DNA of 64,000 nucleotides from Paenibacillus xylanexedens (lineage in GTDB: Bacteria > Bacillota > Bacilli > Paenibacillales > Paenibacillaceae): assembly GCF_001908275.1 (NCBI RefSeq), contig NZ_CP018620.1, forward strand, positions 6,572,001 to 6,636,000, in the 5' to 3' direction. This document shows, piece by piece, positions 25,520 through 35,991 of the stretch. The first letter of the stretch is position 1. Each line of letters starts with the position of its first letter. The translations under genes and the position numbers were made by a program. The notes under the pieces were generated by a model. The model had not been told where the DNA came from. It made no database searches and was given only the letters and a program-made list of their open reading frames with translations.

Positions 25520-28030
25520 CTACACCAGTTCGAAAGCAACTTCCATTACATCAACTGAATTTGAGCCAATATAAAGTTTGAACTCTCCGAGCTCTGCTTC
25601 GTATCTATGATTGCCTGTGTAGTAGATCAAATCTTGCTCCGAAATTTGGAATTCTACCATTTGGCTTTGACCCGACTCCAGCCGGATAGAGCGGAAGTTT
25701 TTAAGTTCTTTGACCGGACGAACGGTGCTGCCGTATAGATCTTGAATATAAAGCTGTACAATTTCTTCACCGGCATAATGTCCCGTATTTGTCACTGTCA
25801 CGCTCGCATGAAGTACTTCTTTCCGGGTCATCTTTGGTAAGTCTATATGGAGATTCGAGTATTCAAATTTGGAATAACTAAGTCCGTATCCGAACGGGTA
25901 TAACGGATCATTAGGACAATCAATATATTTTGAGATATATTTCTGATCCCGAGTTACATTCGTCACTGGACGTCCAGTTTTAAAATGATTGTAATACACC
26001 GGCACTTGTCCTACGTTCTGTGGAAAGCTCATTGTGAGTTTACCAGATGGATTGTAGTCACCAAATAAAACTTCGGCTATGGCATGACCTGCCTGGGAAC
26101 CCAAAAACCACGTTTCAACAATCGCATCCGTATGCTGTTCAAACCAATTAAGCGCAAGAGGCCTACCGTTAGTTAATACCAGAACAACTGGCTTTCCTGT
26201 TGCTACAACCGCTTCAGCCAATTTCATCTGAACCGCTGGGAGTGTAATATCCGTCCGCGAAGCTGCTTCTCCACTCATATCGCTGTGTTCACCTAATGCG
26301 AGAACAATGACATCTGACTCCTTGGCAGCCATAATGGCTTCCTCGATACCGTTCTCAATACCAGCCTCTACACCGCATCCCTGCACGTATTTCAGCTGGC
26401 TCTTGTCCAACCCTTTAGCCGATATCCCTTGTAATAAGGATATGGTCTCGTAAGCATATTGGGAGAATTGCCAAGGTCCAAGCAAATCTCTGCTCGCACC
26501 AAAAGGCCCAATTACTGCAACCTTTTGTTCTCTTTCCAGAGGGAGCACTCCGTTATTTTTGAGCATTACAACCGATTTACGAGCTAATTCTCTACTCTTC
26601 TCCAAATGATCTGGATGAAGATGGAGTTGAGCTTCTTTCTCTGGCTGGATATAACGATAGGGATCATCCATAATTCCTATTTTATATTTGTAAGTTAGAA
26701 TCCGACGAACAGCGTCATCAAGTTGTTCCTCTTTAATAGTACCAGCTTCTACTAGGCGAGGGAGCTCATCAGCATACGCTCTTGTGACCATCTCAATATC
26801 CATCGTAGCATTGATGGCCATAGCAGCCGCTTCTCTTTTATCCCGGGCTGCTCCATGAATCTGTATTTCTTCCACGGAACCATAATCCGAAATTAACATT
26901 CCCTCAAATCCAAGCTCTTCACGCAGCAACTCACGAAGCAAGAATGAATTCCCGGCTACAGGCACACCTTGATAAATATTGAAGGCATTCATCACTGAAC
27001 CCGCCCCTGCCTCTATACCCGCTTGGAATGCTGGCAAATGGAAATTCCGGAGTGTGCCCTCGGAGATATCCACAGTATTGTAGTCGCGTCCTCCTTCAGT
27101 CCCTCCGTAGCCAATAAAATGCTTCAGGCAAGCAATCAAGGTTTCGTCGCTAAACAAACTATCTCCTTGAAATCCCTCAACCTGAGCCTTAGCGATTTGA
27201 GCTCCAAGGTATGGATCTTCTCCCGCTCCTTCTACGACACGTCCCCAACGTGGATCCCTGGTCAAATCAACCATAGGACCGTGATTATAAGTATTGCCAG
27301 AAGCTGTCGCTTCCTTTGCTGCAATGGAACAAGCATCTTTAATTAAATCCATGTCCCAACTGCATGACCATGCCAGCGGAACAGGAAAAATAGTCTGAAA
27401 TCCATTAATAATATCCGCGTTGAAGAATAACGGAATTTTATGAGGAGACTGTTCTACCGCAATCTTCTGCAGCTCATATATACGCTTTAGATCAAATGCT
27501 CCAAGAATAGAGCCTGTTTTTCCTTCTGCAACTAATACTTCAGGTGGTGCAGATTCCACATCACCGCCAAAAGAGTGATTGGACGATAAACACTGGCTCA
27601 TTTGCCCAATTTTATCTTCTAGAGACATCTTGCTTAGCAGCTTATCAACTTCTTCTTTTATCTCCGCATCTGTTCGGGGACTTAGATCAGATTTACGGAT
27701 CTTTTCCGCTAGAGCTGTGAACTCTTCGGACAGAGCGGTTCCTCTACCTTTTTCACCAATCAGCTCAAGTTCTTGACCCATCATATTTAATTTTCCGGTA
27801 AAAGAGTTTTCTTCAAAATATAAATCGAACGTAAGGATACCAGGCGCATATTTATTATGTCCCTTAGCAAAAAGATGATTTCCCTCTATAACCGTCTCAT
27901 CTATCTCAACCATAGGGACGGGCTCAGACCAGACACGGAGCTGCAATTCGTTCAGGTCCTCAATTTGAAAGATAAATTTCATACTAGCTAGTTCCGTTTC
28001 AATTTTACTGTTCCAAATTCCAATCATCAC
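25520..28030 (-). CDS. Family 3 glycoside hydrolase (BglX-like) with N-terminal extension, copy 2
   Basis: An 836-residue GH3 enzyme. The catalytic part starts near residue 120 (MSLEDKIGQMSQC) and has DLTRDPRWGRVVEGAGEDP, CLKHFIGYGGTEGGRDYN and the nucleophile Asp at about residue 381 in MLISDYGS, so it belongs to the BglX/beta-xylosidase-like branch and differs from the two flanking GH3 genes. The alpha/beta domain (VVMLKNNGVLPLERE) and a fibronectin-like domain (GEEIVQLYIQDLYGS) follow. The first 110 residues (MKFIFQIEDLNELQLRVW onward) form an extra beta-rich region that I do not recognise. There is no signal peptide. ATG ATG start after GAGAGGGG. Confidence 0.9.
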   Translation of the reverse strand: MMIGIWNSKIETELASMKFIFQIEDLNELQLRVWSEPVPMVEIDETVIEGNHLFAKGHNKYAPGILTFDLYFEENSFTGKLNMMGQELELIGEKGRGTALSEEFTALAEKIRKSDLSPRTDAEIKEEVDKLLSKMSLEDKIGQMSQCLSSNHSFGGDVESAPPEVLVAEGKTGSILGAFDLKRIYELQKIAVEQSPHKIPLFFNADIINGFQTIFPVPLAWSCSWDMDLIKDACSIAAKEATASGNTYNHGPMVDLTRDPRWGRVVEGAGEDPYLGAQIAKAQVEGFQGDSLFSDETLIACLKHFIGYGGTEGGRDYNTVDISEGTLRNFHLPAFQAGIEAGAGSVMNAFNIYQGVPVAGNSFLLRELLREELGFEGMLISDYGSVEEIQIHGAARDKREAAAMAINATMDIEMVTRAYADELPRLVEAGTIKEEQLDDAVRRILTYKYKIGIMDDPYRYIQPEKEAQLHLHPDHLEKSRELARKSVVMLKNNGVLPLEREQKVAVIGPFGASRDLLGPWQFSQYAYETISLLQGISAKGLDKSQLKYVQGCGVEAGIENGIEEAIMAAKESDVIVLALGEHSDMSGEAASRTDITLPAVQMKLAEAVVATGKPVVLVLTNGRPLALNWFEQHTDAIVETWFLGSQAGHAIAEVLFGDYNPSGKLTMSFPQNVGQVPVYYNHFKTGRPVTNVTRDQKYISKYIDCPNDPLYPFGYGLSYSKFEYSNLHIDLPKMTRKEVLHASVTVTNTGHYAGEEIVQLYIQDLYGSTVRPVKELKNFRSIRLESGQSQMVEFQISEQDLIYYTGNHRYEAELGEFKLYIGSNSVDVMEVAFELV

Positions 28031-28067
28031 AATACCCCTCTCTGGGCTTATCTAATTTTCCAGCCTT

Positions 28068-30331
28068 CTAGTCCTCATTTAAATGTGCAAGAAATTGCTC
28101 CAGCTGTTCCTGCGGCATTGCTCTTTGGTTCTCAATAATTCTGAGCTTAATACTGTTCAGTAAAGATTCCATGTCCATTCCAAATGGCCCCTCAGATCCA
28201 GAGCTTCCGAAGCCCATCCCTGTCAATAATGATGAAATAAAGGAAGCAGCAGCTGGTTCAGACTTAATATCGCCTAAGGTAGAATCTAAGGTATATTTCT
28301 TGCGTAATCTAACTGATGAATGGACCTGAATTGTATCTTGCAGAACGATCTCTCTAGAGGATTTACCAATAAGAAGTTCAAAGTCACCGCTTTCCACATG
28401 CCAATCCTTTAATTCAACGTTATAATAAGCAAACGCACGTTTCCCCAGTTTAAAAATAACCCGCTTTTCCTCTCCTGGAGCCAACTCGATTTTTTCAAAG
28501 GCCTTTAATTCTTTAACAGGTCTGATCACACTAGACACAACATCCTGCACGTAGAGTTGTACAATTTCTTTCCCTGCTCTGCCTCCTGTATTCTTCACCT
28601 TTACCGAGACGATGACTTCTTCGGAATCTGTAATTTCTTTCTTATTCAATTGAAGCTCAGAATATTCAAACGTGGTATAGGAGAGACCATGCCCGAACGG
28701 GAATAGAGGTTCCATCTCAACTTTATCGTAATGACGATAACCTACGAATAGGCCTTCTCTATACTCTACCTTGTCACCTTCACCCGGGAAGTTAATGTAA
28801 GATGGGGTTTGGCTCAGTTGAACCGGGAAGGTTTCCGCGAGTTTTCCGGATGGGTTCTTATCACCAAAAAGAATATCAGCTACAGCACCGGCCATCCCTT
28901 GTCCACCCAAATATGCTTCAAGCACCGCCTTTACCTTGTGAATCCATGGCATTTCAACAGCAGAACCATTGAATAGAACAATGACAGTGTTGCTCTGAAT
29001 CTCGGTAACTGCTTCTATTAAAGCATTCTGATTATCTGGAAGCTTTAAGTGCTCTCTGTCCACACCTTCAGCATCGTATTTCTCTGGCAGTCCAACGAAC
29101 AGAATTGCTACTTCCGATTCCCCAGTAACCTTTTTAGCTTCCTGAATCAATTGAGCATTAATCTCGCCTGAGTCCAATGAATAACCTTCAGCATATTGTA
29201 CTCGTGCTTGCGACGCTGTTTTAGCTATTTCGTCCATTGGAACTTCTACCTGTGTAGGATTTACTCGTGAACTCCCTGCGCCTTGGTATCTTGGATGCTT
29301 TGCAAAGGCGCCGATTACTGCGAGTTTTCCTTGTTTTTGAAGTGGGAGAAGCTGATCGTCATTTTTCAATAACACCATGCTCTCTGCTGCTACGGATCTA
29401 GCGAATTGGTGATGAGCTTTTTGATTATAGGTGGAGTGATCCTTTTTATTGTCTATCGCTTTATATATAGTTGAAAGAATTCTTTCAACAGCAACATCCA
29501 AGATTTCTTCAGACATATTACCACTGCGCACGGCGTTAATAATCTTCTCGCTACCTACACCATTGCTGTCGGGCATTTCCAGATCCATACCTGCTGACAG
29601 TGCAACATCCCTCTCACTAACAGCCCCCCAGTCAGAGACAACTATTCCTTCAAACTCCCATTCTTCTCTTAAAATATCATTTAATAATTTCTCGTTCTGT
29701 GAGCAATATTCACCATTAATCTTGTTATAACGGCCATTACACTCCACGGCTGTGCTTGTTTTATTACATTTTCGAAACTCGCAAGATAAATCTCACGTAA
29801 CGTTCGCTCATCAAGAATGACATTGATATTAAACCGTTTCGTTTCCTGGTTGTTTACTGCAAAATGTTTAAGTGACGTTCCTACCCCTTGACTTTGAACG
29901 CCTTGAACATAACTGGTCGTTAATTCAGATGATAAGTAGGGGTCCTCAGAGAAGTACTCAAAGTTTCTTCCGCACAGCGGCGATCGTTTGATATTTGTCC
30001 CGGGTCCAAGGAGAATGTGAACATCTTCTGCCTGACATTCTTCGCCAAGTGCAGCTCCAACTTGTTCTATTAAAGTCTTATTCCACGAACTGGCTAGTCC
30101 TGCTGCTGTAGGAAAACAAGTTGCTGGCACACTGTCGTTGAGCCCCATATGATCTTGGGCTCCCGATTGTTTTCTTAGACCATGCGGCCCGTCTGTGAGC
30201 ATTAGCGCTGGTATTTCGTGTTCAGGAAGAGTAGCTGTATTCCAAGCGCCTACTCCGGAGCATAATCTTACTTTCTCTTCCAAGGTCATCCGTGAGATAA
30301 TTTTTTTAAGATCTCTATTCATATTAAGCAT
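28068..30331 (-). pseudogene. Family 3 glycoside hydrolase, copy 3, interrupted by a frameshift
   Basis: The 5' frame (30331-29681) encodes the N-terminal half of a GH3 barrel ([28 protein letters not shown]) up to QPWSVMA; the 3' frame (29747-28068) continues with [20 protein letters not shown] and the nucleophile region VVSDWGAVSER, then the alpha/beta and fibronectin domains and the same C-terminal tail as copy 1. One base is missing near 29731: ATGGCCGTTATAAC should read as Met-Ala-Ser-Tyr-Asn. Rejoined, it would be about 754 residues, the normal length. It is otherwise intact, so the break is recent, or a sequencing error. It is located between GH43 and GH3 copy 2. Confidence 0.85.
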
Positions 30332-30351
30332 CTCCTTTCGGGCTAGACTTA

Positions 30352-32118
30352 TTAGATCGCCTTGTAAACCTCACCTTCAGTTATCCCGATCTCATTAAAA
30401 CTATCTACCCGGACATATAACGGCTGACCTTTGATTAATGCCTTAATTACCATCTGATTTCTTTCGAATATCATGTGACTATGGTACAGTTTATCTGGAG
30501 CAAATCCCCAGAGCACATTGTAACCAGCCGCTTCAACACTCTTCCATGAAACCGAAAGATCAAGTTCACCTAAAAGTTCGAGTTGAATTTCGCTCGTTTT
30601 ATCAGGGAGTGTTCCTACGCCAATCCCGAACACGCGAAGACCCGAAATACATGCCTGTTGGTTAAAAGGAAGCTCCTTTACAATGCACCGGAGATACCTT
30701 GCCTTTATTCCGTCTTCTTTCACTATGAGATCATGTGACAAATCAGTATTTGCATCCGACTTATCCTCAATTACAAAATATTCTTTTCCATCCACTGATC
30801 CTTCGAGAATCCATCTGGTATAATGCTGACGTTCGTCGATGAATCGCCCTTCTATCATAGCCGCTCCCTCTGGAAGCGAAAGATCTAATTGATCATCGGC
30901 AAAATTGATTTGTATGGCATGTACATCGCATGGATGCTTCAAATCTACTTCGATCCATTCTCCAGAAGCATTAGAGCCTGCTTGCCACCATGTTTGAACA
31001 TTCTCATCCGTCGCTTTCGAAGCTTCTTTTCCTTCTATAAAGGAAGATGCCTTAGCAGGTTTATTGTAAGACAACAGCATCCATTCCGGATTGTCCCATG
31101 GATTCATCTGTGCCTGTTCGATCCTGAAAGGCCAGTCTCCAAATCGCTGATTGCAGAATAATTCTCCGTCCTTATCGAAACCTGCAGGCCATAACCCCAA
31201 TCTTCTTTCTAAGATATAATTTTCGCTGATTCTCATGGTTGAGGTATGCCAAAGATTCCCGTATTTATCTTCCATTGTTGATCCGTGCCCAGCACCTGGA
31301 ATGAACCCCCCCGGCTTGTAGGAGAAAGGATTATTATTCGCCAGCGTAAACGGTCCTAATGGTGTATTGGATACGTAGACCCCATCCGAATAAACGTTAT
31401 ACTCCGTCCCAGGGCTAGAATATTGAAGATAGTATTTTCCGTTATGCTTATCCATCCATGCGCCTTCAATGTATGGATCATTCCCTACCGCCTGCCTAAT
31501 CATATTCAGATGCTCATCAGTAATACCCGGATTTGCATTTGCATAGCCTTGCACTATCTCCTCAATTTGCTCAAGCGTTTTCGGGATATGATTTTCGCCA
31601 TTTCTCTCATAACCAATAACCGTAGTATTGCTATAGATCAGTTCTAGCGGCTCCCCTTTGGGTTTCATATCCCTTGGATCCAGCTCGCCCCCATAGATAG
31701 GCGTTTGACTGGAACATCCCCAGTAAAAATAAACCTTACCATCATCATCTACAAATAGATTTGGATCCCAGAATGGAAATGTCCCTTCTATTTCCTCAAA
31801 CTCACCGCGAATCGGATCTTTTGTTCTGTAGAAAGAGCAATTCTTCGATCGACTTGATGCAGAAAAATACATATACTCCCCGATAACCCGCACATCCGGA
31901 GCATAATCATGAACGGGCAAACCCTTCAAAGGATAAAATTCCCAGTCATGCAGATTATCGCTTACAAGAAATCCCGCTGTCATTGAGGGAAACATAAAGT
32001 ATTTTCCATGAAATAGAATCATAGACGGATCAGCAGCTTCCCTAAAAGTAAGCATTTTTCCTTGTCCTTTGATAAACTGATATTTATATTCCATGTTAAT
32101 AGGATTGCAAACGTACAT
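30352..32118 (-). CDS. Family 43 glycoside hydrolase with C-terminal discoidin-like and Fn3-like domains
   Basis: A protein of about 588 residues. The five-bladed propeller begins after residue 20 with [16 protein letters not shown] (general base Asp in the DP motif), [20 protein letters not shown] and the acid Glu in [19 protein letters not shown], typical of GH43 (arabinofuranosidase or xylosidase). A discoidin (F5/8 C)-type sugar-binding domain ([14 protein letters not shown] to GLRVFGIG) and a fibronectin-like tail follow. The ATG at 32118 (MYVCNP) is preferred because AAGGGAG lies nine bases upstream; the frame stays open upstream to 32211 without a better start. There is no signal peptide, unusual for an enzyme with binding modules. 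Confidence 0.85.
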   Translation of the reverse strand: MYVCNPINMEYKYQFIKGQGKMLTFREAADPSMILFHGKYFMFPSMTAGFLVSDNLHDWEFYPLKGLPVHDYAPDVRVIGEYMYFSASSRSKNCSFYRTKDPIRGEFEEIEGTFPFWDPNLFVDDDGKVYFYWGCSSQTPIYGGELDPRDMKPKGEPLELIYSNTTVIGYERNGENHIPKTLEQIEEIVQGYANANPGITDEHLNMIRQAVGNDPYIEGAWMDKHNGKYYLQYSSPGTEYNVYSDGVYVSNTPLGPFTLANNNPFSYKPGGFIPGAGHGSTMEDKYGNLWHTSTMRISENYILERRLGLWPAGFDKDGELFCNQRFGDWPFRIEQAQMNPWDNPEWMLLSYNKPAKASSFIEGKEASKATDENVQTWWQAGSNASGEWIEVDLKHPCDVHAIQINFADDQLDLSLPEGAAMIEGRFIDERQHYTRWILEGSVDGKEYFVIEDKSDANTDLSHDLIVKEDGIKARYLRCIVKELPFNQQACISGLRVFGIGVGTLPDKTSEIQLELLGELDLSVSWKSVEAAGYNVLWGFAPDKLYHSHMIFERNQMVIKALIKGQPLYVRVDSFNEIGITEGEVYKAI

Positions 32119-32241
32119 ATTATATTCACTCCCTTGAATTGTCATATTCTCGTTTAAAAATGGCTGGACTCGGCATCGCCATGGGTAATGGCGAACCCGA
32201 AATCCAGGCATTATCTCCTATGCTCCTGGTTATTGGCACAT

Positions 32242-33129
32242 TTACTCTTTGACTGCTCCGGCCGTAGCCCCTTTAACGAACCATTTTTGGAAGATCGGGA
32301 ACAACGCGAGCATCGGTAAGATTCCCACAATTGCAATGGCCATTCGGATGGTAACTGAAGGCAAATCCGCCGTACTGACTGCAGTGCCTACATTATTCTG
32401 CTGTAGGAACTTGATATTCTCGTTTATGTTATTTAATATCGTTTGAACACTTTGGATTTTACTGTTCGTCGAGAGAAAATACATCCCGTTCGTCCAATCG
32501 TTCCAATATGTCAAAGCGGTTGTCATCCCAACCGTGACGAACATTGGCATGGACAAGGGAATCGCAATGCTGCGAAATACTCTAAATTCGGTAGCTCCAT
32601 CGATTCGTGCGGATTCCACGAGCGCTGCCGGCAGGGTATACTCAAAGTAATTCTTAAACATGACGACAAAATAGGCATTCATTAATAAATTTGGAAGTAG
32701 CAAGCCGAATATGGTGTCTTTGATATGAAAAATTTGTGTATATACAATATAAGTAGCAGTCAATCCGCCATTAAACAACATTGTGAAGATTAACAGGAAC
32801 ATCAGTAAACTACGCCCCGGAAGATCAGGCTTGCTTAGGGTATACGCAAGCATTGCCGATATAAGCACGCCGACTATCGTACCGACTACGGTGACGAAAA
32901 TTGAAACCAGATAAGCTTTGCCGATGACTTCCCATTGCCCGGCGATATATTTGTAAGCGTCCAATGAGAATTTTTCCGGAAAAAAACTATAACCATTTCT
33001 CAGCGCCGCAGTTTCATCAGTTATGGAGGACATTAATAACAAAATGAAAGGTGCTATTGCCAGTACGGATAAGATAATCATCAGAATATGTCCAGCAATG
33101 GACCATTTTCTTTCTTTGATATCTATCAT
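32242..33129 (-). CDS. Carbohydrate ABC transporter permease (LplC/YtcP-like)
   Basis: A 295-residue inner-membrane permease with about six transmembrane helices. The cytoplasmic EAA loop that docks the ATPase is seen in ESARIDGATEFRVFRSIAIP. It belongs to the CUT1 LplC/YtcP group, used for complex oligosaccharides. It forms a heterodimer with the permease encoded 17 bases upstream. No ATPase gene is present in the window, so a shared MsmX-type ATPase encoded elsewhere is expected. Confidence 0.92.
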   Translation of the reverse strand: MIDIKERKWSIAGHILMIILSVLAIAPFILLLMSSITDETAALRNGYSFFPEKFSLDAYKYIAGQWEVIGKAYLVSIFVTVVGTIVGVLISAMLAYTLSKPDLPGRSLLMFLLIFTMLFNGGLTATYIVYTQIFHIKDTIFGLLLPNLLMNAYFVVMFKNYFEYTLPAALVESARIDGATEFRVFRSIAIPLSMPMFVTVGMTTALTYWNDWTNGMYFLSTNSKIQSVQTILNNINENIKFLQQNNVGTAVSTADLPSVTIRMAIAIVGILPMLALFPIFQKWFVKGATAGAVKE

Positions 33130-33146
33130 TGTTGATCACTCCATTA

Positions 33147-34097
33147 TTAGAATAGGGAATCTTCCTTGCTATATTTGCGAAGCACCATATTCGAGGCCAC
33201 AACTAATATGAAACCTACAAACGACTGGTATACTCCCGTTGCTGTTGACATCGTAATATCTCCAAGCTTCATAAGCGCCCGGAATGAATAAGTATCAATT
33301 GTTGTTGTGCTGTCATACAGTGCACCCGAATTCATTGGAACCTGATAAAATAAACCGAAATCGGAATAGAATATTCTGCCGATGGCCAAGATTGTCATCA
33401 AGATAATAACCGGCTTAAGAAGTGGCAAGGTAATATTCATGATTTGCTGAAACTTCGTCGCTCCATCTATTTTGGCAGCCTCATAATAATCGGAGCTGAT
33501 GGTAAGAATCCTCGCTGTATATAACAATAAGCTGTATCCAATACCCTTCCATGTATTCACAAACAAAAGAATGAATGGCCAGTATTTAGGTTCGGAATAC
33601 CAGGAGACAGGATCGATTCCGAGCGGTTTTAAGATGGAATGATTGATGAACCCGGTTTCACTGCTGAGAAACGCGAAGCCTAAATAACTAACGATGACCA
33701 TGGAGATAAAATAAGGAATCAGTATGGCAGACTGATAAGCCTTGGCAAGTTTTTTGCTAATGATCTCATTGAAGAGAATCGACACCACGATTGCGAAAAT
33801 CGTGCCCACCACGATAAATAAAAGATTGTACAGAACTGTATTCCGTGTCATGATCCAAGCATCGTCAGTCGTGAACAGGAACTTAAAGTTATCGAACCAT
33901 ACGAACTTCCCATCGAAAATGCTGCCGGAGAAATCAAGTTCCCGAAATGCGATCTGCATGCCGTACAGAGGCATATAATTGTTAATGAATAAGTAGATTA
34001 ACGCTGGTAAAGCCATAAGATACAAAGGAATATAAGACTTCCAATTTATCTTTTTTTTACGCGCTTTCGGCAAGTTCACATTTGTTGATGCTTTCAC
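33147..34097 (-). CDS. Carbohydrate ABC transporter permease (LplB-like)
   Basis: A 316-residue permease with six or more transmembrane helices; the N-terminal KKINWKSYIPLYLMALPAL leads into the first, and the EAA loop is YYEAAKIDGATKFQQIMNIT. It is the LplB/YteP type that pairs with LplC-type subunits. It is downstream of the binding-protein gene by about 240 bases, with a hairpin in the gap that could lower its expression relative to the binding protein. Confidence 0.92.
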   Translation of the reverse strand: MKASTNVNLPKARKKKINWKSYIPLYLMALPALIYLFINNYMPLYGMQIAFRELDFSGSIFDGKFVWFDNFKFLFTTDDAWIMTRNTVLYNLLFIVVGTIFAIVVSILFNEIISKKLAKAYQSAILIPYFISMVIVSYLGFAFLSSETGFINHSILKPLGIDPVSWYSEPKYWPFILLFVNTWKGIGYSLLLYTARILTISSDYYEAAKIDGATKFQQIMNITLPLLKPVIILMTILAIGRIFYSDFGLFYQVPMNSGALYDSTTTIDTYSFRALMKLGDITMSTATGVYQSFVGFILVVASNMVLRKYSKEDSLF

Positions 34098-34254
34098 TCA
34101 CTCCGCCTCCCAATTCGTGCTTTCTCTGAAGTTTTGTTCTACTATTGGACTTCTCAATTGTATCTTACACAAAGAACGTAACCTGACGTTATACCTATGA
34201 CGACGCAAAAGATATCCTTTTCCGACTTGCTGATTTCTCCGTTTGCGGGAACAG

Positions 34255-34300
34255 AAAAGAGCTGCCCCACCTGCATTAAACACTACAGGAAGACAGCTCC
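34255..34300 (-). terminator. Partial terminator between binding protein and permease genes
   Basis: On the minus strand GGAGCTGTCTTCCTG can pair with CAGGTGGGGCAGCTC, followed by TTTTCTG. It is imperfect with a short T tract, so it probably attenuates rather than stops transcription. Apart from this, the 34098-34334 gap shows no gene. Confidence 0.5.
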
Positions 34301-34334
34301 ATGCCTCTTCATTTTAGGAAGGGATTATTCCCCT

Positions 34335-35876
34335 TTACTTACCGTTCTCAGCGAGCCAGGCGTCTAATTGACGCTGTTTTTCGTCAATAACCTTTTGCAG
34401 GCCTGCAGAATAAAGACTGTCGTTAAATTTCTTTATCAACTCATCTGGATCTACAGAACCATTGCCGATCACCTTCGAATATTGTTCAGAGACCGCATCC
34501 AATGCCGCGATTTCTGTTCTTACAGGTGTCGGATCGAATAGAAAGCCATACGCTGGAGATTTCAAGGTATTGTCATTCCATTCTTTCAGCTTAATCTTGA
34601 AATCTTCAGGGCTAAGTCCACTCGCTTCTACAAATGCTGCACTGAGTGGTTTTTTATCATAATCGCCGAACATCAGCCAGTTGTTCTGATTGTAATTCGC
34701 ATTTTTGCTTTCGTCCACGGTCCCATCTGCGTTAAGCTCGTAATGTTCACCTTCTATGCCAAATTGTAACAACGTGGATAGCTCTGCGCTGGAATTCAGC
34801 AGGTTAAGAAGTTGAATCGCTTTATCAGGTCGTTTACTGGACGATGCTACTGTCCAAAGGAACAGCTGCGAGTCAGTGGTAGTTTGAACAGGCTGATGCA
34901 AAGCTACAGTTTTTTGCTCGATTGGTTTCGAAAGACCGCCAGTAAATCCCACAGAACTAGCCGCCGTTGCAAAAACCTTTCCATTGAGCAGCAAAGCGCC
35001 GCCATCGTCTTGCGAGGTGCTTACGTCCTTGGAAATGTATCCTTTCTGGTACCATTCCCGAACTTTTTTCACCGCATTGATCCATTGCTCCGACTCGTAC
35101 TCATTTATGATCTTCATACCACTGTCATCCATAAGCCCGCCATATTGATTGCCGAATCCATCGAAATAAACTAAGTTATTCGCAATATTGCCTGAGCTTA
35201 CTTCTGACGCAATCATGCTCATCTCGGGTTCGCCTTCATGAATTTTCGCAAAAATCGGGTCCATGTCAGCGATCGATTTGATCGAGTTAATATCGATGTT
35301 GTACTTATCCAGGATGCTTTTGTTCATATTGAAGCCAATTGTATTTTTTTGATCCATTTTTTGAGGAATAGCAAATTGTTTCCCGTTAAATTGGCCGGCA
35401 CCAAGTAGGTCGCCAAGTGTTTCTTTCAGCGCTGGTCCCCAATTCCCAAGCTCCTCGTCAATCGGACGAATCATTTTATTGTTAGCAAAAGGAGCGAGAT
35501 ATTGGTTGCCCGGCATAAGCATCAAAAGATCTGCTTTCTCTCCGCTTGAAGCTTTGAGAGCGTAGGCATTCGCCATGTTGTATAAGCTAACGCCTTCGAG
35601 ATCGACTTTCGCATTAATCTCTTTTAAGGTAACCTCATTTAACTTCTCTTCAATTTTCGGAAGGTCTGGTTGCTCTTGCCCCAGAACCGCATAGTTAACT
35701 TTGATCGTATACGGTTCTTCATTAAAATCAATTTTCCCGGATAATTCACTATCACTCCCGTTTGAAGCGCTTCCATTATTGGGAGCCGATGTTTTCCCGT
35801 TGTTACTGCTACTGCACCCGACTAAAGACACCGCTAGTAATGCAGCCAATAACACTGGAGTGATTTTCTTTTTCAT
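34335..35876 (-). CDS. Extracellular solute-binding lipoprotein (LplA-like)
   Basis: A 513-residue lipoprotein that binds the oligosaccharide outside the cell and delivers it to the permeases. The signal peptide MKKKITPVLLAALLAVSLVG ends in the lipobox Cys at residue 21, followed by a Ser/Asn/Gly linker. The large size and the pattern (SGKIDFNEEPYTIKVNY, DLLMLMPGNQYLAPFANN, ARPVR-like C-terminal region PTPVRTEIAALDAV) match the LplA/YtcQ group paired with LplB and LplC. It is the first gene of the transport operon, preceded by a 115-base gap to the YesN-type gene end. Full length. Confidence 0.92.
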   Translation of the reverse strand: MKKKITPVLLAALLAVSLVGCSSSNNGKTSAPNNGSASNGSDSELSGKIDFNEEPYTIKVNYAVLGQEQPDLPKIEEKLNEVTLKEINAKVDLEGVSLYNMANAYALKASSGEKADLLMLMPGNQYLAPFANNKMIRPIDEELGNWGPALKETLGDLLGAGQFNGKQFAIPQKMDQKNTIGFNMNKSILDKYNIDINSIKSIADMDPIFAKIHEGEPEMSMIASEVSSGNIANNLVYFDGFGNQYGGLMDDSGMKIINEYESEQWINAVKKVREWYQKGYISKDVSTSQDDGGALLLNGKVFATAASSVGFTGGLSKPIEQKTVALHQPVQTTTDSQLFLWTVASSSKRPDKAIQLLNLLNSSAELSTLLQFGIEGEHYELNADGTVDESKNANYNQNNWLMFGDYDKKPLSAAFVEASGLSPEDFKIKLKEWNDNTLKSPAYGFLFDPTPVRTEIAALDAVSEQYSKVIGNGSVDPDELIKKFNDSLYSAGLQKVIDEKQRQLDAWLAENGK

Positions 35877-35991
35877 TTAAGTTCCCCCTTATAGTGGCAA
35901 AATCTCTTTCCAATCTTGTCTTTATTATAGAAAACAGGTGGCAGTTAACGTTATACATGATCCGACTTAATGGATTCCGAATTCCGACTAA

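Noticed and set aside
34098..34283. Minus-strand frame of 61 codons between permease and binding-protein genes
   Set aside because: It runs through the hairpin region and lacks a ribosome site or any known motif.
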